Shown here: positions 44,101 to 55,927 of the stretch, in pieces | How positions within the stretch are numbered: position 1 is the first letter of the stretch | Layout: the number at the start of each line of letters is the position of its first letter | Source: Sphaeramia orbicularis | Taxonomy: Eukaryota; Chordata; Actinopteri; Kurtiformes; Apogonidae | Reading direction: 5' to 3' | NCBI RefSeq assembly: GCF_902148855.1 | Contig: NC_043962.1 | Location: forward strand, 27,527,610 to 27,591,609 | Length of the DNA stretch: 64,000 nucleotides | The notes under the pieces: generated by a model | Seen by the model: the letters and a program-made list of their open reading frames with translations, nothing else | What the model was told of the DNA's origin: nothing | Databases searched by the model: none | Program-made: the position numbers and the translations under genes

Positions 44101-47100
44101 ACACTGCTCCTGGGGAAACACATCACCCTCAGCTGGGACAAAGGAACTCACCTTGTGGTCCACATCTCAGCCTCATACAGGGTACTGATGAACTCTACCT
44201 CTACTTTTGTGCTGAAGGACTTTAGTTTGTCACATCCACATTGCTTTGCACTAAACATATAGATTTTTGTTGCATACATTTTATTTTGTTTAGGGTCGGG
44301 TGTGTGGCCTATGTGGTAACTTTGATGGAAATGTCAACAATGACTTGATGAGCAGTAATAACCAACTGGAGGTGGACTCCTCACATTTTGGCAACTCCTG
44401 GAAGGTGGTACCCAGCTGTGCTGATGTAACACAGGTAAAGTATTCTCTTGAAAGTACAGACCACACTGTATCCCACTGACTACATAAGAAATGAATGAGG
44501 AATCACCTTGTTAAATAAACACATTTACATTTAGTTGTTATTGATCTACTGCCAACATACAATTTGATTTTTATCTGTAATTATCTTTGTTTAGCACTGA
44601 AGAAAAGTTGTATTTTTTAACAAAATCATTCTTTTGTGTTTGGAAAATGAAACAATTACCTTGAAAAGCACTTCATTGTTTGACTGAAAAATTGAGTGTT
44701 GAATGTTCTCTGATTCTGTAAAGTACAACAGACTGAGATGGCCTTATCTCACACCCAGATCTGGGGCAATTATAGACCTTTGCTATAATATTGACTGAAA
44801 AATGATACATTGGGAATAATGAGAATTTTGCAGATGTTTGCTAAAATGCAATATGTGCTGAAGCCAATATTCATGTTCAATTTTTGCTTTAAATGAATCT
44901 GAAAATCTGGATCATAATGATTACAGTAAAAATAGTAAAAATATCAAAAAGCATTGAATTATCTACATATATTTCATCACAACCAACATTTTCTATTCTA
45001 TTTAAAAGCAAACAAATGCGGGCAGACTTTATTTGTGTGTGTTTCCGCTTGTTTGTTAGATTCGTGCTCCTTGCAGTGACAACATTGTTAAGTTGGTAAC
45101 GGTGGAGCAGTCATGTCGTGTGCTTACCAGCTCCCTCTTTAAAGAATGCAACAGCCAGGTGAGTGTATTTGCAGGTAATCTACTGTAATATATCATAGCC
45201 AAAGCATAATTTCATTTGGTCTTTCTATCTGTATCTTTAGGTGGATGCAGAACCGTATGTAGAGATGTGTGTGGAAGCAGCCTGTTCTTGTCCATCAGTT
45301 GGTGACTGCGCATGTTTCTGTGATGTTATCGCGGCCTATGCTCAGGCTTGTTCAGAGCAGGGTGTATCCATCCACTGGAGATCTAATGAGCTTTGCCGTG
45401 AGTATAAAAAATTCTCCTTTCAGAAAATTAAGAAATTTTGACAGGGTTTCTGAAAATTGTTATACATTTGGCAAGAAAGTGATATTGTTCTAGGGATAAT
45501 TCAGTGCTGAAGACATGTTTGTGTTTTCAGCCATGAGCTGTGAGGAGCTGAATCCTAAGAGCCCAAGTTCAGGAGAGGTATTATGCCAGTGGAGGTATAA
45601 TACCTGTGGCCCTGCCTGTCCGATCACCTGCCAACACCCAGATCCCCTCCACTGTCCGCTCAAATGTGTGGAAGGATGCCATGCCTATTGTCCCCCAGGT
45701 GCCAAAAATACTCGCTGACAGAGAGCTAAGTCAAGTTCAGCTCATAATTGAAGAATAATTTAATATAACCTTAAGTAAATCTTGTTTTTTTAGGCCAGCT
45801 TCTGGATGAGGTAGCCATGCGTTGTGTTGATCCATCTAAGTGTCAAGTGTGTATTCATGAAGGTCAGAGAATCTCCCATGGCAACAAAGTTATTCTCAAC
45901 CATGATGTGCCTGACCAGTGCAAGATATGGTAATAGTGCATCACACACCTTTCAGTGACAAGTTGTGAGGTGATATTCATGAATATAATTCTTCTGTGCT
46001 TTGATTTTCTTCCAGTCACTGTGAAAACAACACCCTGAGTTGTGAAGCTTGTTCCTCCGTCATTTTGTTTACTACTCCCACACCAACTCCTTCATGGGCC
46101 ACATACACAACCCAGCCTTTTACAACCTTGATGCCTGAGGGGAACTGTGATCGTGCCATGGATCTAGCTTTTCTGTTGGATGGTTCTGAAGCCCTGAGCG
46201 AGGATGAATTTCAAGCAACCAAAGAGTTTATACTCGGAGTGGTCGAACGATTCCGCATGGGCTCAGCACACACTCGAGCCACAGTGCTGCTTTACCACTC
46301 TGGAGTCAAAACATATGACCTCCAGGTAGACACATTTATGGACTATGTGACACATCAAATAATCTTTCAAGTGAAAATGTACAGCGCTGCATTCTAGTGC
46401 AAGTATTCTGGTAGCTAATACTTCAATTTCCTGAAATAACACTCAGAAATAAGTTTCTTTGCTGACTCTATACAGTAAATTTCATAGAAAAGACTACATC
46501 TTCTTGCTTGATGTCAGTATTTTTCTTTTTTCCAATTTCTTGCAGGTTCAGAAGTGGCTGTTTAAGAAAACTGTGCGGGAGCTTCATTACACAGGAGGAG
46601 ATGCAGCCTTTTTGGATGAGGCTGTAAAGTATTTGGCCATCAACATTTATGACAAGAACAAACGTGAGCACGCCGGCCGAGTTGCCATTATTTTGACAGC
46701 GAGTCCAAACCCTCGTTCCATGCGTGGTATCATCAAGATGCTCCGGAAGAAATCCATCACCACACTAACTGTGGCCCTAGGTCCAGGGGTAGACATGAGT
46801 CAGATTAATGAGATCACAAAAGCCAACCCAGAAAACAGAGCCTATGTGCTTAGCAGCACAGGTGAGCTCTCTGATAACCTGTTAGAGCTGACGGATTACC
46901 TCTGCACATTAGGTCTTGAACCTGAGGTGCCAAAACCTCCAACACCGAAGTCTACGCCAGGTAAACCTCAAGTCACAACCACCACCACCCCAGCGCCTCG
47001 TCTGGAGTCACTTCCCTCACAAGCCCGCCCCAGCACTCCTGCTTCCACCCAACCCTCTGTGTTATCTCCCATTACCACATCCCCATCTTTCGGCCCTCCA

Positions 47101-50100
47101 TCCAAAGAAGTGACATTCATCCTGGAAGGCTCTGATTCAGTCGGAGAGGCCAACTTTAACAAATCGCTCCTGTTCTTGGAGGAAGTTATCACACAGCTGG
47201 CAGAGGAAGAGAAGTCTATACGCATCACTGTAATCCAGTACTCGGTAACAGTGACAGTGGAAATCAGTCGGTGGGAGCTGAGATGGCAGAGGACCCTGCT
47301 CCTGCAACGACTGAGGGAGATTCATTGGAGGGGTGGAAGCCAGACAAACACCGGTACAGCTATTACTACAACCTTGCAGGAAATGGCTACAGTCCCACCT
47401 TCACAGGGCCCCACTCCCCCTCAGCTGGTCTTTCTTGTAACAGAAAACCCACCTACTGATACAGTAACACGACCATCTATAAACACTCACACGCATGTCT
47501 ATCCCATTGGGGTTGGACCCAAAGTGCGTGAATTTGATCTGCTACCATTCAGCTCACCCCAGCGCCCACTTATGGTGGATGACTACAACCGCCTCACGAC
47601 CTTGGTCCATCGTGTGGTCAATATTACTCATTCTACAGTCAGTCCACGCTCTCCTACACTTCCACCCCTGGTAGTCCCAACACTCTCCACCCTGCCCCCT
47701 TCAGGTATAGAAAAATACTTACTTTAAACATTCAGTTCGCACAAAGCTACTTTTCTAATTTTAACTTGAGGTCATATCTTTGTTTAGTGCCATGTCAGAA
47801 GGCCTTAGACGTTTTGTTCTTGCTGAAGTCCGGTGAGATGTTTGAGGACATGAAGACATTTGTGAAGGCTTTCATTAACGATGCTGATATTGGTAGGTGC
47901 ACACAGCTCTTAAATACTGTAATGCATCATTCATTTCATATGCACAGCATTCAACCTGTGTGCAGCGTGTAATAATCTCTCGGATATAGGTTAAAACTTA
48001 GCTACCTTTAATCAATCATTTCAGAAAGGATAAAAAGATCAACTCTTAGGTTATGCTATGTTTTCACATTGTTATTTTACACTGTTGCCCTTTAAATCGG
48101 AATAATTTTATTTTCAGACACATTCCTCTTTTTATTCCTATTTATACACATCAGCGATCACTTTGACAAGACCCACACTTTATCAAGAATAAATCACTTT
48201 GTCACTATCATTTCAACGGGTAAAAAAATATTTTATTCCAAATTCATGGGCAACAGTGTCTATGGTTATGGTCTTTAATGCTTAATGTGCCAAGTTTGGC
48301 TTTAACATTATATTGACAACATACTGTGTGCTCCAGAATTGTTTTTATAGTTAATTTATACTAAAAAAACCATACACAGATTCCTGTTAACAATATCACT
48401 GTGACATAAATGTGGTTTGAGAGGAGGGTATGTTTTTATGAATTTAACAAACCTATGCAATCACATCAGGAAATATATTGCATCTATATGTTTTGCATGT
48501 TATCACTTCTTTTAGCTGTTATTAAATAGAACTGTATATTTGACTGTTCCCTGTCTTCTCTTATTTGCTCTTGTTTTTCAAGCACTTTGAAATGACAGCT
48601 CTGCAAGGTGTTAAATTCTTCATGACAGAGGTTGTAGCATTTAACAAGAACATTGCAACTCTGATGTCACTCATATATTTGTGCTCACAGGGGTGAATGG
48701 GACTCAAGTAAGTGTGGTACAATATGGAGAAAGCAATACACTAGAGCTACCCTGGAAGCATGAACAGAGCAAGTCACGCCTTCTGAGCCAGGTGGACAGC
48801 ATACCAAGCAGGCCCTCTGCTGCCCCTGCACTTGGTAATGAATATACAAACTGAAAAGCACATACACTAACACACATATACTTAATGTACATACTGTATG
48901 TTAACTGTTTCATTTGTCTCGAGGCGCTGCACTGCGATTTGCTGTGCAGACAGCTATTTCATTGGTCAGTGGTGGAAGAGTGGGTGTGCCCAAGATTGTG
49001 GTGATGCTGATTACAGAGAAATCAACAGATGATGTCAAAGAAGCAGCTAATGAAGCACTGGCAGCAGGTAATTATGTCACTGCATGCCAATAACATTGGA
49101 TTCCTCTAGCAGTACAACAGTCAGCTGGATCAATCTCTTCCCTTCCCTTCAGGTGTGTCAGTGTTCCCTATTGGAGTGGGACCTGGGTATGACAGGAGTG
49201 AGCTTAATGTGCTTGGTCACCATGGTAACCAAGACAACACCCTTTACTTGAATAGCATCGATCAGCTCCTGATGTTGCTGACTCTAGACCGTGGATACAC
49301 AGAGAGAATCTGCAGAGGTGCTTATACACAGACACACACACACACTCATAATGTTTAGATTTTCCATTTATTTCAAGAAACAAAAAAGTAGTATAGTCCA
49401 GGGTGTACCCCGCCTTCACCCATAAATATCTGGGATAGGCTCCAGCGACCCCCGTGACCCTAGTGAGGATAAAGTAGGTTCAGAAAATGAATGAATGAAT
49501 GAATGAATGAATGAATGAATGAAAAAAGTAGTATATTTGAAATAATTATGACCTAATAGGTATTTGCTTTTGTTCTTAGCTGGTCCACCAGGATTGTGTG
49601 TGGATGATAATGGGATTGAAAGAAAGGTCAGTAGTGTCAGCTGAAATTTAACATGAACCATTAAAACCAAAGTTCCTCTTTTAATAACCTTTCAGTCTCT
49701 CTGTCCACGTATTCTAGCCTGGGGAGTCATGGCTATTGGAGGATGGCTGCCACTCACTACTATGCCACCCCAGTGGGGCAGTAACAGTACAAAACCACAA
49801 AGTCAGCTGTGACAGACTGGAGCCCCCAGCCTGCAGAAACAATATGCCACCTGTGAGAGTCCAGGAGACCTGTAGCTGCCACTGGGAATGCCCCTGTATG
49901 TACATGAAAGGATTGAAGAGCTTCTGACGTCTCTTACATTAGATTAAACCCATCTATATAAAGTACACATCATCACCCACTTGGGCATTTAACAATGAAT
50001 GTTGGATGCTAGCATGCCAGTCTATTTATACTGGCTATTAATAGATCTCATGTACAGACGTTCTCTTCCTCTCTTCTGGTGTGTGTTGACAGGCATGTGT

Positions 50101-53100
50101 ATGGGCAGCTCCACTAATCATGTAGTGAGGTTTGATGGCTTGGCTCTTAGGCTGGATGGGGAGGGCTTGTGCTCCTACACACTTCTCACTGTCAGTAAAA
50201 GCATTACTGAAGGATCAGAGGTCAAACTACACAGTGGACCTTGCCAGGATTCAGAAAATTACAATCAGGTCTGCATGAAAGCCATAGAGATAATCCACGG
50301 GCCACATAAACTGATGCTGAAGGATGATATGATGGTAAGCTTTGTATGACTACTGTTTGTGTGTTACTGTTTCAGATAGCTACGTGGGAGACTTCTCATT
50401 GCACATAAATCTCTAATCATCTTGTTTGTGTGTTTTTTGGGGGGTTTTGTGAGCAGGCTTATATTGATCGAGAGGAACTTGCACTGCCATGGCGATATGC
50501 TGGCCTAGAGCTAGTTCGTTATGGGGGAGTGATGCTGCAGTTGAAATCTAACCACGGCTACGTCCTGACTTTCACGCCTCAGAGCAATGAATTCACAATC
50601 ACTTTGCTTGGCTCAACAGCAGGCACCACAGCTGGACTCTGTGGTAAGAAACACTGAATATGCTGCTCAAAAATAGATATAAAATGAGCTATTTCCCTGT
50701 AGTATGTCAATACTATAACAATGTCTCTTTCTTGTGGCCATTGTTCATTCTATGTGTCTTTCTCTCAGGTGGCTGTGGAGAGGAGAAGGTTAATGTGCTT
50801 GCTTTACGTAATGGCAACTCAACCATCAACCAGCAGGACTTCATCTCTGACTGGATGGTAGCTAGAGATGATGGTGTGTGTTTGCCAGCACGAAAAGCAG
50901 TTTGTATGACAGGAGCAGCAATGGGATGTCAGGCCCTACGTTCTGAAGTGTTTCAGCCCTGCCATGAGCACATACCGGTCCAAGTGTTTCTTGCCAAGTG
51001 TGAGGAGCAGGCATGTGAGGAGTCAGATATATGCGAGCTCATTTCTGCCTATGCATTCCTCTGTAAACAGAGAGGTGTATGTGTGGATTGGAGGAGCCCT
51101 CACCTTTGCCGTGAGTTAATATCTGATGCGCAGATGAATGCAGATGTCAGTTGGAGCCTAAACCTAAACTTAAGCCCATCGTGTGTTACAGCATTCCAGT
51201 GCCCCGGCTCCATGGAGTATGATGCGTGTCGGACAGGGTGTGTAGAGGACTGTGGTAGCATACAGGCGTTGCCAGGCGACTGGGCAGTTGCCAGGGGGAA
51301 CGAGTCGATTTGTATGGACACACCTACTGAAGGCTGTTTCTGTACTGGAGGGACAGTTTTGCATCACGGGGTGTGTGTATCACCAGAAGCATGCAATCAG
51401 TGTGTTGACAATCATGGACACACGTATCCGGTAAGATACAAAACAATAACTAATGCATGTGGAATCGTTAAACAAAATCTAAATTAACTTCATAATTACA
51501 GAAACACAAGCTAATACATTTACTTTTGCAAAGTATAATACATTTAGGAGGACCAACCATTGAAAACCTGCTTCAGTCCAGTTATAAAATATAATAAAAA
51601 ATAATCTGCATTGAAGAAGAATTGAGTGTAATACAGTTAATTAATACAGACCCCCCCCCCAAAAAAAAAAAAAAAAAAAATCAGTGAAAAAGTTTTAAAT
51701 TAACATCCTCCCATTGAAAAATATGTGTGTCTCTAAATATGCAACCTTTCTGTTAGACACTCAGCTTCCTAATCCCCAAATCTAGTTTCAGTCATTATGT
51801 ATTGATGGCTACAGAATTCCACATCATTCTTGTAGAAGTTGCGTACTCTGAAGATTTTGTGATGTCAGAAATCTTGCCTCTAGGTCTCTGTAACCCTGCA
51901 AAGTTTAACCAAAACTTTCAGCCTTCAGCAGATGAATGTGAAATCCCTCAAAGTGCCAAACATGTGACATGTGACATCTCTCTGCACAGTGACATTTAAA
52001 GATTGCTGTAAAAAACATTGAAAAAAACTAGTTTTTAAGTGGATGGAGAGGAACGTGTTTACTACAAAAGTAAGCTTTGACTACCCTCTAGTGTTCATTT
52101 AAGCTACAGTAAAGACAAACGTGGTTCTTTTTGTGCAGTACATGCAGTCTTGGGTACCTGATGACAATCCATGTATGATTTGCATGTGTTTGGACCAACA
52201 ACACATCAACTGCACTGCCCGGCCCTGCAATGATGTAAAAGGCAAGAACTCCCACTGTTTTGGATAAAGTATAAATATTATTTTACTAACCATTTTGTCA
52301 GTCAGCTTAAATGCACCAGAGCAATAATGAATTATTTGAATTTGTAGCTCCTGTTTGTGGACCCTGTGAGATCCTGAAGGAGAAGAGAGAGTCTAAGTGC
52401 TGCCCAGAGTATGAATGTGGTATGAAAAAAATATGTATTATTCCAGTTCTTTGATTAGCTTAATGAGGAAAGAGCAGCCCTCTCTCTCTTTTCTCACATA
52501 CTGGAAACCATGAGTGGATATGTTGCCCACCTTCCATCTTTTTCCCTCTGTGACTTTTCAGTGTGTGATCTGGTAAACTGCGACCTGCCTGAAGTTCCAC
52601 GCTGTGAGGACGGTCAGGTTCTGATTCTAAAAAACCCCGGTGAATGTCAGCCTGTACATGAATGCGGTAAGCCATTTTCATATTCTGTGTGATGTTCGAG
52701 TTCTGCTTTCCTCTGACATACACACAGACATGAAGCAGAGCACGCATCCATGTGATCTTCTTGATATGTCTCTTTTCATCTCGTTTCTCACCAAGTCTGC
52801 AAGAAGGAAGAGTGCTCTCTTCAGCCTCCCCCTGATTGTCCCGCGCATCGCACACTGTCAGTCAAAAAGACAAAGTGCTGTGATGTGTTCGAGTGTGTGT
52901 GCAGCTGCCAGAACTCCACCCACTCCTGCCCTGCTGGGTTCATCACATCCTCCTCCACTGATGACTGTGGCTGCACAGAGACCAGCTGTCAGCCAGACAA
53001 GGCGAGTGTGTGCTTGTGAGAAACTCTAAATCCATCTTTGTGTCGTTGTTGTAGTACTTTTCAAATATTGTTGGACTTTGTGTCTGTGCAGGTGTGTGTT

Positions 53101-55858
53101 TTCGGGGGTGTTGTTCGCCCTGTGGGGAGTGAATGGGAGGAAGGGTGCAAAAAGTGCAGCTGCAGCCAGTTGCAAGACAAAGAGACATTACTGCATATTA
53201 CGCAGTGTACCCCGCCTGTCTGTGATAAGACCTGCCCTCTGGTGAGCTACACAGATAAACTGGAACATACTTGACAATTATGTTCTTGAATAACCCTCAA
53301 ACCTTATATAATGTTGCTGTATTTATTACACTTTAAGGGCTTTACATACTCTGCATCAGACGGAGACTGCTGTGGGAAGTGCACACCAACAAGCTGTGTG
53401 GAAACTCCAGGAGAGATGCGAGGAGACACACTAATCAGAGGACAAATCAGACATGTATGTGGTGGGGGGACACATTAAATATCTGAGCAATGTCTGGATC
53501 ATTTTTTTCCCTTTAAATGTACCCAAATTATAACATGGTATATGAATGTGTTTTATTTATATATAAAATCTTTCTGTCTTTGTACATAGGTGGGAGATGT
53601 GTGGCAGTCTCCAGATGATAAATGTGTGTTACATCAGTGTATGAAGGTGAAAGATGAAGTGTTTATCTCTGCTACAAATGTCAGCTGCTCTGTTATGGAT
53701 GCACCATCCTGTCCATTGGGAACAGAGTTACAATGCAACACTCATGACTGCTGCCCGAGCTGCCACTGTGGTAAACATACCCGTACATATGCATTTACAC
53801 AAAAGTGCTCACAAATATATCACAGATAAGTGTAATAATGTGTAGGGGGATAGGATTAAAGCATCTGAATCAGCAAACCTTCAGCTCTGTTACTTTCTCA
53901 TTATTGCAAAAACACATTATTTACTAAAATGCAGTTTCAGGTCAAATCCAGTAGAGGGTGCTGTTATGTAGGTGTTGACCCAGGTCTGCCCTTACACAGC
54001 CTTGGGTGCAATGTACCATGTAATAAACAGCAGCAAAACTATTTTCATTTTCCTCTGTGCAGCTCCAATGGATGCCTGTGTCCTGAACAACACTGTGATA
54101 GGAGTAAGTAATGCAGAAACAAACTACTTCCCATGAGCATAATTTGAGTTGTCCTTTGAGTCTTTGATTGCTATGTGTATGTGCAGGCAGGAGAGAGGCT
54201 GATGGTGGATGTGTGTACCCACTGTGAGTGCATAGTAGAGGAAGGTGTTGTGAAGAAATACAGACTATCCTGCAGGAGAATAAGCTGTCCCAGTTGCCCC
54301 ATGGTAACCTTCACCTTCAAAACTATAATTCTTACCACTACTATCATCATCATCCTTACACCAAAGGAATGAAATGTCCATCATTTTCACTCTGTTTTTG
54401 CAACTTTCATTCTCCTTCTCATCATAAAATCACAGCCACACTATTTTCAGTATTTGTAAAGGTAAATGATGAATTATTTTGTACAGAATGCCTTTTGAAA
54501 ATTTGGATTGTAACACATCTTGATTTCCTCCGAAGTGAGCTAAACTACAACATGAACTATAATATTTTCAGGGATACACTTTGCAGAAAGAGGAAGATGC
54601 TTGCTGTGGTCGATGTGTTGCCACCACCTGTTTTGCACAAAGGCCAGATGGACAGCTGGTCAGTCTGGAGGTAGGTGATAAAGCAAAGATAATGGCTTTT
54701 TCATTAACTCTGTCACATAGGGAAAGGCCTCATTTGCACATTTTGACACTTACATACAACATATCTATAAGATTACAGGACACTTTTTATCTGATTTAGC
54801 ACCATGCTATATTGTAATGGACTACAACTGAACACAATAGTTCTGTAAGTTAGACAACACTATTATACTTCTATACTTATTATTATTTCTTACCACCCAC
54901 CCATTATTCTGAGACTTTTTCTTAAGATTTTGTTACTGAGAAGAACTTTTTTATTGGTAAGTTTGATGATTTTAGCCCCAAAAGAATACCAACTACACCT
55001 TTCATTATGGGGTCTATGATATTCTCCTCTAGCTACCACATAATAAGCCCATTTCATCATCTTTTCATCATCATTTTTAATTTGAACCTCTACACCGCAT
55101 GGCTTGAAAACAGAGGGAAATGAAAAGGCAGAAAAATATGCCCACAGCCAGCAAATATGAGAGTCTGAGATGAAAGGTTAAGGAGTCACAGGTGTATTTT
55201 TGAACATAAGAGCTTCACTTTACTCAAAAAGTGAAAAATCAATTTATGAAAAATCAAGTAGCAAAGTTCTGGGTCCAAAAAAGAGATTTAGTGCTAAATA
55301 AACTAAAGCTATAATAAATTAATCAACCTAATAAAACACATACCACTGCTCAATATAGTTCAACACAATGCAGATAACATGACACTAAAAAAACAAACAA
55401 ACAGGATAGTTAGTCTTTAAGTAGAAATAAATATACTATTGATCAAACCAAAAATGTCCAAATAATAAAAAAATCTAATCAAACGCTAAAAAATATTAAT
55501 AGGTAACTAATAATTTGCTGGCCATATTCTTCAGTCTACTTTTTAATATATTTCTCTATGCATTGCATTATTCAACATTATTCTCACCTATACAATTCTT
55601 CACTGGTGCCTAATTATGTGTAATAGTATATATTTATTTTTTGTTTTTGTTGTTTTCACTTGAGAATTTGCTTTGGGCATTGGCGGGTGTATGTGTTTTT
55701 AATTGTCAGAAATAAAACAATTAATTCATTCAAAATACTCTATAATCCATATGTACTCTATATACTGGCCTATACTTTGTTGATTTACTAATGAGCTTTT
55801 TCTATAGTTGTGACATAATTCACTTTTTCAATTAACTTTCCATATACATTAGTAAATA

Positions 55859-55927
<69 letters not shown>

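Larger units (their letters stand above)
41684..45929 (+). other. vwf: vwf D'-D3 region (factor VIII binding and N-terminal multimerisation)
   Basis: Exons 41684-41835, 41919-42022, 42101-42239, 42332-42466, 44035-44181, 44294-44434, 45060-45158, 45241-45397, 45531-45698 and 45794-45929. The TIL' module starts at SPQCPPP. VWD3 reads [20 protein letters not shown] and [11 protein letters not shown]8-3 keeps [16 protein letters not shown], containing the cysteine aligned with human C1142 used for inter-dimer bonds. TIL3 follows (GCHAYCPPG). Confidence 0.9.
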
